NCBI GenBank assembly: GCA_030592645.1
Contig: JAUVIR010000025.1
Location: forward strand, 1 to 44,627
DNA: 44,627 bases
Reading direction: 5' to 3'
DNA from: Candidatus Fermentibacterota bacterium
GTDB taxonomy: Bacteria; Fermentibacterota; Fermentibacteria; Fermentibacterales; JCC-6
Shown here piece after piece: positions 16,480 to 25,328 of this stretch. The translations under genes were made by a program, and so were the position numbers. The notes under the pieces were generated by a model, which saw only the letters and a list, made by a program, of their open reading frames with translations, had not been told where the DNA came from and made no database searches. Position 1 is the stretch's first letter. The number at the start of each line of letters is the position of its first letter.

Positions 16480-19149
16480 TTATTTCTTTTTGACCCTATC
16501 CAGCAGGTCCCTGATCTTCTGCATCAGAGAAATCTTCGTGAATGGTTTCTCGATGAAGGCTGTCCCCGGGTCAAGAACGCCATGGTGCTGGATAGCGTTG
16601 TCCGTGTATCCGGACATAAAGAGAACTGCTATTCCCGGGGCTAACACCTCTATTTTATCGACGAGCTCCCGACCGTTCATGCCGGGCATTACAACGTCGG
16701 AGAGTACAAGGTTGATGTTTCCTTCGTTTTCCCTGCATATCTGCAGAGCATCGTTTCCATCGCTGGCCTCCATGATCGTATAACCACTATCCTCCAGCAT
16801 GCTGATTACAATCCTGCGCACAGCATCATCATCCTCGATCAGCAGAATCGTTTCCCTCCCTTTCAATGACGTATGCTGTTTTTCAATTATGCTCTCTTCA
16901 GAACAGGTACTTTCATCGCGGGGCATGTAGATCTTCAAGGTTGTCCCCTTCCCAGGCTCGCTGTAAACGGAAACATGACCTCCGCTCTGCTTGACAATCC
17001 CATAAACAGTCGAAAGTCCCAACCCTGTTCCCTTCCCCAACTCTTTCGTCGTATAGAAAGGTTCGAATATCATCGAGCTGGTTTCCTTGTCCATTCCGCA
17101 GCCAGAGTCGGTCATGGCTATCATGATGTAGGAACCTGGTTCAACATCGACATGATCGGCTGCATATTCCCCGTCAAGTTCAACGTTGAGGGTTTCCAGG
17201 GTCAGTTTCCCGCCTTTCGGCATGGCATCCCGGGCGTTAATGGTCAGGTTCATGATTACCTGCTCCATCTGACCTCTATCGGCGTTGATCCTGCCAAGAT
17301 CCGAAGAAGGCAGGAATATAAGATCGATATCCTCTCCAATTAGCCTTTTCAGCATTTTCTCTATACCGGAGATCACTTTGTTCAGGTCCATTACCTCCGG
17401 CGTGAGGATCTGCTTCCGACTGAAAGCGAGGAGCTGGTGCGTGAGGTCCGCAGATCGCTCAGCTGCCCCGAGGATCTCCGTCAAATGGGTATGAAGTGAC
17501 TCGCTCCGGTCGCTCTGCTCCAGCGCTATCTCCGCATGACCCAGAATTACGCTCAGCATATTGTTGAAATCGTGGGCGATACCGCCCGCGAGACGGCCTA
17601 TTCCCTCCATCTTCTGGGATTGGCGGAACTGCTCTTCGAGTTTTGCTTTTTCTTCCTCCGCCACCTTACGAGCGGTGATGTCCTGTACAGTTTCCAGTGC
17701 GCCGATAATGTTATCTTTGCTATCCCGCAGCGGCGCAGCCGTGAAGTGAAACCATTTCCCGCTTTCACCCTGGTCGGGGAAGAAGTCCTCAGCCTCAAAT
17801 GCATCATCAATGACATCGGATCTCTTAACTTTGTCAATATAGTATTCATGGATATCCTCTATTGATGAATTATCGACTATGAATTCGGACAGAACTGGCC
17901 TTTTCGAGGAATAGAAGGCTTTCCATATCGTATTGTATCCCAGCATCTTCTCTGCTGGAATTTTGAACAGACTTTCACATGCCCTGTTCCAATGAGTGAC
18001 CAGGTGGCCTGGGTCTATTACAAAAGTTGCGATAGAGCTGCCCGCTATGATCTCTGAGAGCATTTTTTCACTTTCCTGCAGCGCACACTCGGCATCAGCA
18101 CGAAGTTCTTCAATTTCCATGCTGTGCAGGGCGAACGCGATGTCGTCGGCAGCCTCATTGAAAAGTGACAGCTCCTCCTTGTTCTGAGCGAACTCCAATG
18201 GTACGGACACTGCCATCAGACCGTAAACTTTCCCTTTGTGTTGCAGCCGAGTAGATACTCCAGTTCTACCCGAATACAGATCGCTGAGCGGGCAATCGCT
18301 GCATTCGTGCGGCGGGTCTTCTATCAGGAATACTCCTCTATTTCTTATCGTCTTCTCCACGCATACGGTCAGCTCTCCTCGTTCAAGTCTCCTGGCCATT
18401 GGCTTGAAATTTGCTCCCAGGCCGGATTCGGCCGTCAGAATCGCTATCTTCTCACTGTCGAAAATGGCGGTCCATGCATTGGCATAGCCTCTATCCCTCG
18501 TAAGAATATCGCATGCACCTTTAAGAAGCAGACCTTTATCCTTCTCATGGGTTATCAGCTGGTTGATGTTGCGGACAGCGCGAAGAACGAGATTGAGGTG
18601 TTTTGTCCTCTCCTGCGCCCTCTTCAGGTCGGCGATCTCATGGCTGTACTCGATCCTCTGTAAGGCCTGTGCTGCCATTGCCGAGAAGCGGAGCGCCATG
18701 GTCACCTGCTGCTGTGAGAAATGTGCACGCTGGGAATGCGCACAGACAAAAAGCGCCTTTTGTCCGGGCGTTTTTATTGCGAAGAGAAGCGCAGATCTGA
18801 TTCTTTCCCTGATCCTGGCAGGTTGTGAGCCCCATTCCGGTACCAGTTCCGTGTTGTATAGAGCAACAGGCCGGCCAGCTAATACACGTTCGAACATATC
18901 CTGCGGATGCCAGACTGTGCCGGCGAAGACGGGATCCGAACTTGAGGTTGCTGTCAGGGTTCCATCGCCATTTTCCGTCAGCACGAAGGCTGCCTCGCAA
19001 TTGAGCGGTTTTTGCAGGATGTCGGTAAGTTCGTTGAATATCTCATCAGGATTTCTTGCAAGGATGATGGCGTGAAGGCCTTCCAGAAGTAATTCAGAGG
19101 TTTTGTGCTGCTGCTGCTCGTGTTTCCTCGATTCCTCGAGCTCCAGCAA
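16480..19149 (-). CDS. hybrid sensor histidine kinase (GAF x2, PAS, HisKA, HATPase_c, REC)
   Basis: About 889 residues from the TTG at 19149, without membrane segments. Order: N-terminal coiled coil, GAF-like domain (about 30-170), second GAF with HECSDCPLSD cysteines (about 190-345), PAS (about 360-495), HisKA with His526 in GGIAHDFNN, ATPase with Asn638, DSGCGMD at 681-687 and GKGTGLGLSTVYG, and a C-terminal receiver with Asp818 (LSDVVMPGMNG) and Lys868. The coiled coil continues in frame upstream of the TTG to an ATA at 19179-19177, which overlaps the FIST stop codon and has AAGGAG five bases before it. The true start may be that rare codon. It follows the FIST gene in one operon and probably transmits the FIST/GAF signal. 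Its kinase core is closely similar to that at 2522-4882. Confidence 0.92.
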   Translation of the reverse strand: MLELEESRKHEQQQHKTSELLLEGLHAIILARNPDEIFNELTDILQKPLNCEAAFVLTENGDGTLTATSSSDPVFAGTVWHPQDMFERVLAGRPVALYNTELVPEWGSQPARIRERIRSALLFAIKTPGQKALFVCAHSQRAHFSQQQVTMALRFSAMAAQALQRIEYSHEIADLKRAQERTKHLNLVLRAVRNINQLITHEKDKGLLLKGACDILTRDRGYANAWTAIFDSEKIAILTAESGLGANFKPMARRLERGELTVCVEKTIRNRGVFLIEDPPHECSDCPLSDLYSGRTGVSTRLQHKGKVYGLMAVSVPLEFAQNKEELSLFNEAADDIAFALHSMEIEELRADAECALQESEKMLSEIIAGSSIATFVIDPGHLVTHWNRACESLFKIPAEKMLGYNTIWKAFYSSKRPVLSEFIVDNSSIEDIHEYYIDKVKRSDVIDDAFEAEDFFPDQGESGKWFHFTAAPLRDSKDNIIGALETVQDITARKVAEEEKAKLEEQFRQSQKMEGIGRLAGGIAHDFNNMLSVILGHAEIALEQSDRSESLHTHLTEILGAAERSADLTHQLLAFSRKQILTPEVMDLNKVISGIEKMLKRLIGEDIDLIFLPSSDLGRINADRGQMEQVIMNLTINARDAMPKGGKLTLETLNVELDGEYAADHVDVEPGSYIMIAMTDSGCGMDKETSSMIFEPFYTTKELGKGTGLGLSTVYGIVKQSGGHVSVYSEPGKGTTLKIYMPRDESTCSEESIIEKQHTSLKGRETILLIEDDDAVRRIVISMLEDSGYTIMEASDGNDALQICRENEGNINLVLSDVVMPGMNGRELVDKIEVLAPGIAVLFMSGYTDNAIQHHGVLDPGTAFIEKPFTKISLMQKIRDLLDRVKKK

Positions 19150-19175
19150 AGCTTCGCGAAGTTCCTCCGACTTAT

Positions 19176-20387
19176 CTATGGCTGCTCCTTACCTACAGAA
19201 CCGAAGGCGAGCACGGCTATCATGAGGTTGCCATGCCTGTTCTCACCCTCTGCGAAACACCCCAGTTCACCGAGGGTGAAAGCGGACAGGAAAGGGGTGT
19301 TACCGAGAGCTGAATGGATGCTCGAAACGACTTCGGGTATGCGGTCCGGGATAGCGAGCATGCATCCGGCACAGTAAAAAACGAGTGCGCCATGAACAGA
19401 GGCCGCGTTAAAAGGCGCTGCTTCAAGTGCCAGCGAGGCAACTCTTCCCGCGCGGGAGGCAAGGCTGTCGGCGGTACCGGTCATTAAAACTACCTCACTG
19501 CCTTTGGGGATCTCGGCGAACAGCTGAAGCCCTCCGTCTTCCAGCGCTTCGACAGGGTAAGACAAACGGAAAGAGGGAATTCCAGCGATATTATCGACGG
19601 GGGATCCAAGCGGGGAGAATCCCGCTATCGGCACAAGATTCCCACCCCCGGGCAGAAATTCCGCTATCAGTCCATCGGTCCATTCATTGTATACCTGAGC
19701 CGCAGGACGGCCATCTATCTCGTGCAATGTTCTTTTCGTGGCACGGGTGACCCAGCCCTGGTGACCGGTGGGCTCGAAGCCGCTGTGAAAGGCATATCCT
19801 ATGCCTCCAGATGGAAAGAGTGCCGCGATGGATATTCCCTCAGTAAGCACGCTTCCGTTGGCGAACTGCATCCATTGCCCTCGCATGGCGTTGTTTGCCG
19901 AGGTTCCTCCTATGATGGGCACATTACGCCCTATATGCTGCCCGATCGTGCGAATGATCAGCTCTTCATCTCCGGGATAAGTGGTAACGATGACGGCGGC
20001 GGGAACTTCACCAGCACGGCCGGACCGGGCGAGTGCATGCTCAAGCGCAGCGATAGTCGCGGCTGCAGGGTCGCCTTCTGAGTCGGCGATGCCTGTGCCG
20101 TACGCACCTTCCGGATCGGATATCCCCATAATACCCATACCCAATTCATCTTTGGAGTGAAAACCTGTCTGGGTCGCAACTCCGAAACAGGAGGTGCCGC
20201 CCTGAAGGGGAACGTCCGGTGCCAGCTCATGCAGATGATTTATCAATATCCCGTTGTCGTAATCACACGAGCTGTGCACCAGCAGGAGATGAGGAGTCCC
20301 TTCCAGCTTCTCCAGCAGAGCTTTGTAGCTTTCAGAAGCGGCCTGCTTCGGATCGGGATGGGTTGACGCTGTTACAGCGATTCTCAT
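19176..20387 (-). CDS. FIST domain signal-transduction sensor protein
   Basis: A 403-residue protein with an N-terminal FIST_N domain (about 25-215; HLLLVHSSCDYDN, VPLQGGTSCFGV, VPIIGGTSANN) and a FIST_C domain (about 225-390; ending GALVFYCAGCMLAIPDRI and TLGELGCFAEGENRHGN). FIST proteins are proposed sensors of small ligands such as amino acids and usually sit beside signal-transduction genes. Here the gene is first in an operon with a GAF/PAS hybrid kinase. AAGGAG precedes the ATG. There is no membrane segment, so it acts in the cytoplasm. Confidence 0.9.
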   Translation of the reverse strand: MRIAVTASTHPDPKQAASESYKALLEKLEGTPHLLLVHSSCDYDNGILINHLHELAPDVPLQGGTSCFGVATQTGFHSKDELGMGIMGISDPEGAYGTGIADSEGDPAAATIAALEHALARSGRAGEVPAAVIVTTYPGDEELIIRTIGQHIGRNVPIIGGTSANNAMRGQWMQFANGSVLTEGISIAALFPSGGIGYAFHSGFEPTGHQGWVTRATKRTLHEIDGRPAAQVYNEWTDGLIAEFLPGGGNLVPIAGFSPLGSPVDNIAGIPSFRLSYPVEALEDGGLQLFAEIPKGSEVVLMTGTADSLASRAGRVASLALEAAPFNAASVHGALVFYCAGCMLAIPDRIPEVVSSIHSALGNTPFLSAFTLGELGCFAEGENRHGNLMIAVLAFGSVGKEQP

Positions 20388-20666
20388 AGCTACTCTCCTT
20401 AAAGTACACCGTAACTCTTTATCTGATGTAAGAATACCTAGATCAACCCTGTTACGTCAATCCCGCGAGAAGCCAGTAAACTGCCTTTATTATGTAAGTT
20501 TACAACTATCCCCAGGGAGGCATGCTTACGGCGATTCGCAGATCGGAATATCCTGATATATTCCAGCAATAATATTTCTCTTACTGAGGAGATTCATGAC
20601 CACAGCAGTTACCGAATTTCTGACGTTTATATCGGAACAGGAAAGAAAGGCATAAGGTAGAAACTG
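20388..20666. other. divergent intergenic region
   Basis: This 279-base gap separates the FIST gene (minus) from the TauE gene (plus) and must hold both promoters. I see no strong -35/-10 pair. It contains the 19-codon ORF described separately. Confidence 0.4.
20596..20655 (+). CDS. 19-aa ORF in leader of TauE gene
   Basis: An ATG at 20596, preceded by TGAGGAGA at good spacing, opens a 19-codon frame (MTTAVTEFLTFISEQERKA) ending in TAA 12 bases before the TTG start of the transporter. The ribosome site is stronger than that of the transporter. It may be a leader peptide or a chance frame. Confidence 0.3.
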   Translation: MTTAVTEFLTFISEQERKA

Positions 20667-21386
20667 TTGAATACAGCTATTTCCCTTGCCATATTGTTCA
20701 CAGGCGCCTTTCTTCAGGGACTTACGGGGTTTGGCTACTCCCTCTTTTCCCTGCCGCTTCTAGCTCTTCTGATGCCTGTATCCGCAGCGGTGCCGATGCT
20801 GTGCATGACCAGTATTTTCCTTAACCTGATCGTCTTTCTCAAAGCCAGAAAAAGTATTGATCTGAGAAGGATATTGCCGCTGCTCATCTCAGGAGTTGTC
20901 GCACTTCCCGCGGGCATCTGGCTCCTTAAGACAGCGGATGAATCGGCGCTCAAGATAATCATCGGCGTTATTGTAACCCTTTCTTCGGTCATCTATCTTT
21001 CCGGGTTCAGAGTTAGCATTAAAAGAGAGAAGCTGGCAATGATACCTGTAGGATTTCTCAGCGGTCTCCTGAACGGCGCCACTACTTTCAGCGGTCCTCC
21101 GGTAATTCTCTTTTTTGCCAACCAGAGGGTAGCAAAGCATCAATTCCGCGCAAGCCTGGCCGCCTACTTCCTCCTCCTCAATGTAATAGCTGTTCCCGCC
21201 TTCATCGCGGGCGGTCTTCTCACCGGCGAAACGGCTCTCAACACGCTCTACCTTTTCCCCGCTGTTATTTCAGGAGTGCTGTTTGGAATAAGGATGGCTG
21301 ATCGGGTGAGTGAGGAACGTTTCAGGTTCGCAGCTTTGATCGCTCTGGGGGTTCTTGGTCTGTTTTCCGTTGTATCAGGGCTTTGA
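20667..21386 (+). CDS. TauE/SafE-family anion exporter
   Basis: A 239-residue integral membrane protein with about seven or eight hydrophobic segments. The opening TAISLAILFTGAFLQGLTGF and the internal repeat GFLSGLLNGATTFSGPPVIL match the paired glycine-rich repeats of TauE/SafE (DUF81) proteins, which move sulfite, sulfoacetate or related organic anions. The start is TTG 20667 with AAGGTAG about seven bases upstream. The 3' end overlaps the convergent glycosyltransferase gene by 12 bases. The substrate cannot be told from context. Confidence 0.85.
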   Translation: MNTAISLAILFTGAFLQGLTGFGYSLFSLPLLALLMPVSAAVPMLCMTSIFLNLIVFLKARKSIDLRRILPLLISGVVALPAGIWLLKTADESALKIIIGVIVTLSSVIYLSGFRVSIKREKLAMIPVGFLSGLLNGATTFSGPPVILFFANQRVAKHQFRASLAAYFLLLNVIAVPAFIAGGLLTGETALNTLYLFPAVISGVLFGIRMADRVSEERFRFAALIALGVLGLFSVVSGL

Positions 21387-22364
21387 TTTCTTCTCTATTA
21401 ACCCAAGCTGTATCGCTATACCCCTGCGCAGGAACGAGATTTCTTTTCCGAGTTGTGCATTTCGCGAGAACACTCTTCTAATCAGTACGCCCCCGAGCCT
21501 TAGAAACAGCAGCCCCGCAAGAAGAATACGGTGCAGAAACAGAGGCAGCAGGCCGAAGTGTTTTCGAATGAATCTGTGTTTGCCCCTGTAAAATTCAAGG
21601 ATGAGGCCGTCGCCCCAGTATTTGATTGCTGACTGGCTTCCGAAGTGCGTAATGGAAGCAGTGTGAACGAACCAGACACCCCAGCCGGCTTCTTCCATAC
21701 GGTAGCACCAGTCGGTCTCCTCATGGAACATCGGGAACCCCTCGTCTTTGAGGCCGATTTCTTCGACGGTCTTTCTGCGAACCAATATGCAGGCCCCTAT
21801 TATCCAATCGGACATTATGGTATCATCATGGTCCCAGTATTCAAGGACCGCCCATTTTCTCCAGCTGTCTGGAAGTTTCCTCCAGGGAAGAATGTGCCGA
21901 AGCAGAAGGAACCTGGATTTGAGGTGATTCCGGCATGAGGGCTGAAGAGAACCGTCCCCGTTCTGAAGCTTAGGAGCTGCAAGACCTGCCCCGGGATTCC
22001 CATCAAGAAAAGCAACCAGTTCATCGATGGCATTCTCATGACAAAGCGTATCGGGGTTAAGGCAGAGAAGGTATTCTCCGCGGCTTACCTCAATCGCCTG
22101 GTTGGTTCCCCCGGTGAACCAGTTGTTGAAATCGTTTTCAATGAAGCGCACCTCAGAATGTTTATCCCGCGCGGCAGCTATGGAAGCGTCCTGTGAATTG
22201 TTATCAACGACTATCACTTCGCAGGGAACCGTCTTTACCGTTGCGTATATGGAGTCCAGGCAGTCCAGAAGCATTTCACCGCTGTTGTAATTGACTATGA
22301 GTATGGAGAGTTTGAATTCAGATGGACGGGGAATCGGTTCAAGGCGTTTTTCGACGTACTTCAA
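21375..22364 (-). CDS. family 2 glycosyltransferase
   Basis: A 329-residue GT-A enzyme. The N-terminal LSILIVNYNSGEMLLDCLDS and VIVVDNNSQDAS form the nucleotide-binding start. YLLCLNPDT is the DxD-like metal region, and the acceptor side contains CRNHLKSRFLLLRHI and EETDWCYRMEEAGW, usual in rhamnosyltransferase-type GT2 proteins. The C-terminus is hydrophobic and basic (LLPLFLHRILLAGLLFLRLG), suggesting membrane contact. The start is TTG 22364 with CGGAG eight bases upstream. It is the second gene after a methyltransferase, separated by 25 bases. It likely adds a sugar to a surface polysaccharide or lipid. Confidence 0.9.
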   Translation of the reverse strand: MKYVEKRLEPIPRPSEFKLSILIVNYNSGEMLLDCLDSIYATVKTVPCEVIVVDNNSQDASIAAARDKHSEVRFIENDFNNWFTGGTNQAIEVSRGEYLLCLNPDTLCHENAIDELVAFLDGNPGAGLAAPKLQNGDGSLQPSCRNHLKSRFLLLRHILPWRKLPDSWRKWAVLEYWDHDDTIMSDWIIGACILVRRKTVEEIGLKDEGFPMFHEETDWCYRMEEAGWGVWFVHTASITHFGSQSAIKYWGDGLILEFYRGKHRFIRKHFGLLPLFLHRILLAGLLFLRLGGVLIRRVFSRNAQLGKEISFLRRGIAIQLGLIEKKSKP

Positions 22365-22389
22365 CGGTTACTGCTCCGGGGCACTGCCA

Positions 22390-22956
22390 TCATTTTCCGG
22401 ATGTCTTCCCGAAGAGCGCCAGGTGCCGTCTACGTGCTGCTGAGCGCTCAAGGAGAGTGAAACCGCTTTTAACTGCCGCATCAACGGTTGCATTGAAATC
22501 CTGTTCTGATACATGACCGCCCGGCTCAATCACCAGCAGCTTCCCGCCCTCTTTAACAACTCCGAAAAGTTCGGCCAGGAAAGAAGCGGCATCCGGCACT
22601 TCATGGATGACAGCCGCGGCAAGAACAAAATCCGCCGTATTGGAAAGATCTTCAACATTAAGAGAGTCCCGCCTGCAGACCCTTGCCTCAATACTGCCCT
22701 GGACGTTCTTCTTTTTGGCTCTTCTGTACAGCTTCTGGACCATCTTTTCCTGAAGATCGATACATATTACCCTGCCGCCCGGGCCTACCATTTCCGCCAT
22801 TGGGATGCTGAAGAAACCCATGGCGCATCCTACATCCATAACTGTCATCCCCTTTTCAATATATGGGGACAACCTGTTCTCGGGGTTATCGAGCAGTTTC
22901 CGCAGGGGGCTTGCAAGGAGATATCCAACCCATACGGGACAAAGATGTTCAGCCAA
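22390..22956 (-). CDS. class I SAM-dependent methyltransferase
   Basis: 188 residues. Motif I reads VMDVGCAMGFFSIPMAEMVG, with Ala in place of the more usual Gly/Ser, followed by GGRVICIDLQEKMVQKL (the acidic residue that binds the ribose). FVLAAAVIHEVPD is the motif IV region and EGGKLLVIEPGGHVS the post-motif strand, as in UbiE-like enzymes. The start is TTG 22956 with GGAAGG six bases upstream. It is co-oriented with and just upstream of the GT2 gene. The substrate is unknown. Confidence 0.85.
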   Translation of the reverse strand: MAEHLCPVWVGYLLASPLRKLLDNPENRLSPYIEKGMTVMDVGCAMGFFSIPMAEMVGPGGRVICIDLQEKMVQKLYRRAKKKNVQGSIEARVCRRDSLNVEDLSNTADFVLAAAVIHEVPDAASFLAELFGVVKEGGKLLVIEPGGHVSEQDFNATVDAAVKSGFTLLERSAARRRHLALFGKTSGK

Positions 22957-22989
22957 AATGTGCCTTCCTATGAATTCTGGTCTGTAAGA

Positions 22990-23445
22990 TCAGAGAATCA
23001 TCAGATCGCCTGGGTTATCCGGATTGACTTTAACTGTTATCGTCTTTCCCACCTGTAACTGAGCCAGTACAGTGAGGGGCATGACCTGTTTATGAACAAC
23101 TTCACAGTACGGGTGAACAGGGGAATTAACCGATAACCTGAAACGTAATCTGGGCTGGCCGTTGATGTATGTTCCGGTCTCACTGATTTCCAGAATCTCT
23201 GCCTGCGCATCGACCCAGATTGCCTCAATGCGGTCCCGTCTTCTGTTTGACAGCTGCACCCAGGTAAGTATTGCAAGATTGGACAGCAGAAAAATCCCTG
23301 CCATTCCCCAGAAGAAAATATTCAGAGGATGCCCGTCGTCCGTTTCGGCTTTCGGAGATACCAGAAAGCCGGCTACGATAAAACCGACTACTACTATGGC
23401 AAAAATGCCTAATAGATTCCCGTTGATTCTCATTCGTATTCCCAT
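22990..23445 (-). CDS. membrane protein with DUF3592-like C-terminal domain
   Basis: 151 residues. Two membrane helices (LGIFAIVVVGFIVAGFLVS and IFFWGMAGIFLLSNLAILTW) are followed by a small beta domain with TGTYINGQPRLRFRLSV, CEVVHKQVMPLTVLAQLQVG and VKVNPDNPGDLMIL. That pattern (TGxxINGxP, then VDPxNPxxxxL) is typical of DUF3592-like membrane-anchored domains of unknown function. The start ATG 23445 has no clear ribosome site; ATG 23433 in the same frame is an alternative. It lies 33 bases upstream of the methyltransferase on the same strand. Confidence 0.65.
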   Translation of the reverse strand: MGIRMRINGNLLGIFAIVVVGFIVAGFLVSPKAETDDGHPLNIFFWGMAGIFLLSNLAILTWVQLSNRRRDRIEAIWVDAQAEILEISETGTYINGQPRLRFRLSVNSPVHPYCEVVHKQVMPLTVLAQLQVGKTITVKVNPDNPGDLMIL

Positions 23446-23525
23446 GAAAGAATTATATCTCCCGCTCGAGAATCATGCAAGAAACGGCGTCCCTTTTCTG
23501 CCTCCCGGTCATGATTAAATCAAAT

Positions 23526-24116
23526 CTACCTGGGAATGAACAGTTCAACATCGAACGAAATACTCTCTAAATAGGCGCTGTCACCCGCTGCCTCCCCCGG
23601 AACAAGTTCAGTTATGGTCAGTATCCCGTTCTCGCGGTGAATTCCGTCATGCAGGGCAACAGCAGCCTCCTGAGCTTCTGGGCTTTCGGGCCAGAGCATG
23701 GTGGAAAGGGATTCAAATGCGGCATCGTAGCTGGCTTTGTCGGTTACAAAATAGAACCTGCGCTCCTCCCCGGGAGCATTTACAGAGCCGTCGTTGGGGC
23801 CGGTGCCATCCTCATTGAAAAAATGCCATGCGTATATCTGCAGCGCATTGATTCCTCTGTAAGGCGGAGTCACAACCGCACAGAAATTATCACTTGGAAA
23901 GGCAGGATCGAATATCCTGATGGCCCACCCCTCGGGCCCATAAGAGATGAATTCAAGGGTGAATAGCAGTCCCCCGGGCAGCTCATGCTGGAAATCCTCA
24001 TGGCGATTGACAGTGCCGCTGAATCCTGATGTGCTTCCTGGCTGCTGCAGTTCGTCACCGGAGAGAAAGCTGGATACAATAATCAGTACGATAAGTATAA
24101 AGGGGTATCTGGTCAT
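23526..24116 (-). CDS. exported protein, unknown function
   Basis: 196 residues starting with the signal-like RYPFILIVLIIVSSFLSG. The mature part has no family I recognise; it contains LPGGLLFTLEFISYGPEGW and YAWHFFNEDGTGPNDG, and a C-terminal DSAYLESISFDVELFIPR. It is probably a periplasmic beta-rich domain. AAGGAG lies seven bases before the ATG, so the start is firm. The upstream region is divergent from gmd. Confidence 0.65.
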   Translation of the reverse strand: MTRYPFILIVLIIVSSFLSGDELQQPGSTSGFSGTVNRHEDFQHELPGGLLFTLEFISYGPEGWAIRIFDPAFPSDNFCAVVTPPYRGINALQIYAWHFFNEDGTGPNDGSVNAPGEERRFYFVTDKASYDAAFESLSTMLWPESPEAQEAAVALHDGIHRENGILTITELVPGEAAGDSAYLESISFDVELFIPR

Positions 24117-24287
24117 GAAATATCTCCTTGCACATAATTCCCGGAGGTTGGACGCACGATTCTGCTCACCATTCCCTTTACTCTACGGGGCTTCTTTAAA
24201 CAAGGCAAGTTACAACGGTTTGCAACATTTCCCCATAGTAGTATTGTTATGGTGTTGTTATTATGGATTTCAGCATCTTACGCAGTA

Positions 24288-24310
24288 TGAATATTTCTAT
24301 TTAATATTCA
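24288..24310. promoter_or_regulatory. inverted repeat before gmd
   Basis: TGAATATT (24288-24295) and AATATTCA (24303-24310) are perfect 8-base arms with a 7-base loop, ending just before the ribosome site of gmd. It could be an operator or a leader hairpin. Confidence 0.35.
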
Positions 24311-24325
24311 CGAGGATTGGGAAAC

Positions 24326-25309
24326 ATGAAAAAGGCTCTTATCACAGGAATAACCGGTCAGGATGGTTCGTATCTTGCCGAACTTCTTCTTGGCAAAGGG
24401 TACGAAGTCCATGGTATAGTCAGGCGTTCGAGCAGCTTCAACCGCGAGCGTATAGAACATCTAATACAGGACCCGGATGTGTACCGCACATCTCTTTTCC
24501 TTCATTACGGAGAGATGACCGATTCAAGTGCTCTTAACAGAATTCTTGAACGGGTAGGCCCGGATGAGATCTACAATCTCGCCGCCCAGAGTCATGTAAG
24601 GATCTCTTTCGATATACCCGAATATACCGCCGACGTTGATGCCCTTGGTGTCGCGCGGATACTGGATGCCATAAGGGAGGTCGGTCTGGTCGGGGAGTGT
24701 AAGTTCTACCAGGCTTCCACCAGCGAGATGTTCGGTTCTTCTCCCCCTCCCCAGAGTGAAGAAACCCCCTTCCATCCAAGAAGCCCTTACGCTGCCGCAA
24801 AACTCTATTCACACTGGATGGTGGTCAATTACAGGAAGGGTTACGGTCTTCATGCGTCCAGCGGGATTCTGTTCAACCACGAATCACCGAGACGGGGCAG
24901 AAATTTCGTGACCAGAAAGATCGCGCTGGCAGCGGCAAGGATAAAGATGGGCCTCCAGAGCAGCCTTGCGCTTGGAAATCTCGATGCAAAGCGGGACTGG
25001 GGCCACGCGAAGGATTTCGTCAGGGCTATGTACCTGATGCTGCAGCAGGAGGAAGGAGACGATTTCGTTATTGCTACCGGCGAAACTCATTCAATAAGAG
25101 ATCTTCTTGACAGAGCCTTCGGCAGGCTGGAACTGGACTGGAAAGAATATGTTACCGTGGATGAGCGATACTTCAGGCCAACTGAAGTAGATGTGCTTAA
25201 AGGAGATCCCTCAAAGGCGAACAGGCTTCTCGGATGGAAGCCCGAGATCTCCTTCGAGGAACTGGTTAACGAAATGGTTGATTACGAAATGACTCAACTG
25301 AGTTTATAA
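24326..25309 (+). CDS. gmd: GDP-mannose 4,6-dehydratase
   Basis: A 327-residue short-chain dehydrogenase that converts GDP-D-mannose to GDP-4-keto-6-deoxymannose, the first step to fucose, rhamnose or perosamine donors. The N-terminal [19 protein letters not shown] is the NADP-binding GxxGxxG motif. [22 protein letters not shown] (catalytic Ser/Thr region), [10 protein letters not shown] (catalytic Tyr-xxx-Lys) and [12 protein letters not shown] are hallmarks of this enzyme. It is slightly shorter than the common 340-370 residues. The ATG at 24326 is chosen over an upstream TTG at 24317. No partner epimerase/reductase gene is adjacent, but a GT2 gene lies nearby. Confidence 0.95.
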   Translation: MKKALITGITGQDGSYLAELLLGKGYEVHGIVRRSSSFNRERIEHLIQDPDVYRTSLFLHYGEMTDSSALNRILERVGPDEIYNLAAQSHVRISFDIPEYTADVDALGVARILDAIREVGLVGECKFYQASTSEMFGSSPPPQSEETPFHPRSPYAAAKLYSHWMVVNYRKGYGLHASSGILFNHESPRRGRNFVTRKIALAAARIKMGLQSSLALGNLDAKRDWGHAKDFVRAMYLMLQQEEGDDFVIATGETHSIRDLLDRAFGRLELDWKEYVTVDERYFRPTEVDVLKGDPSKANRLLGWKPEISFEELVNEMVDYEMTQLSL

Positions 25310-25328
25310 CTTTCTGAAAGGAAGGAAC

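Noticed and set aside
18563..19075. 170-codon plus-strand frame
   Set aside because: Antisense to the GAF region of the hybrid kinase; Ser/Arg/Cys-rich shadow composition.
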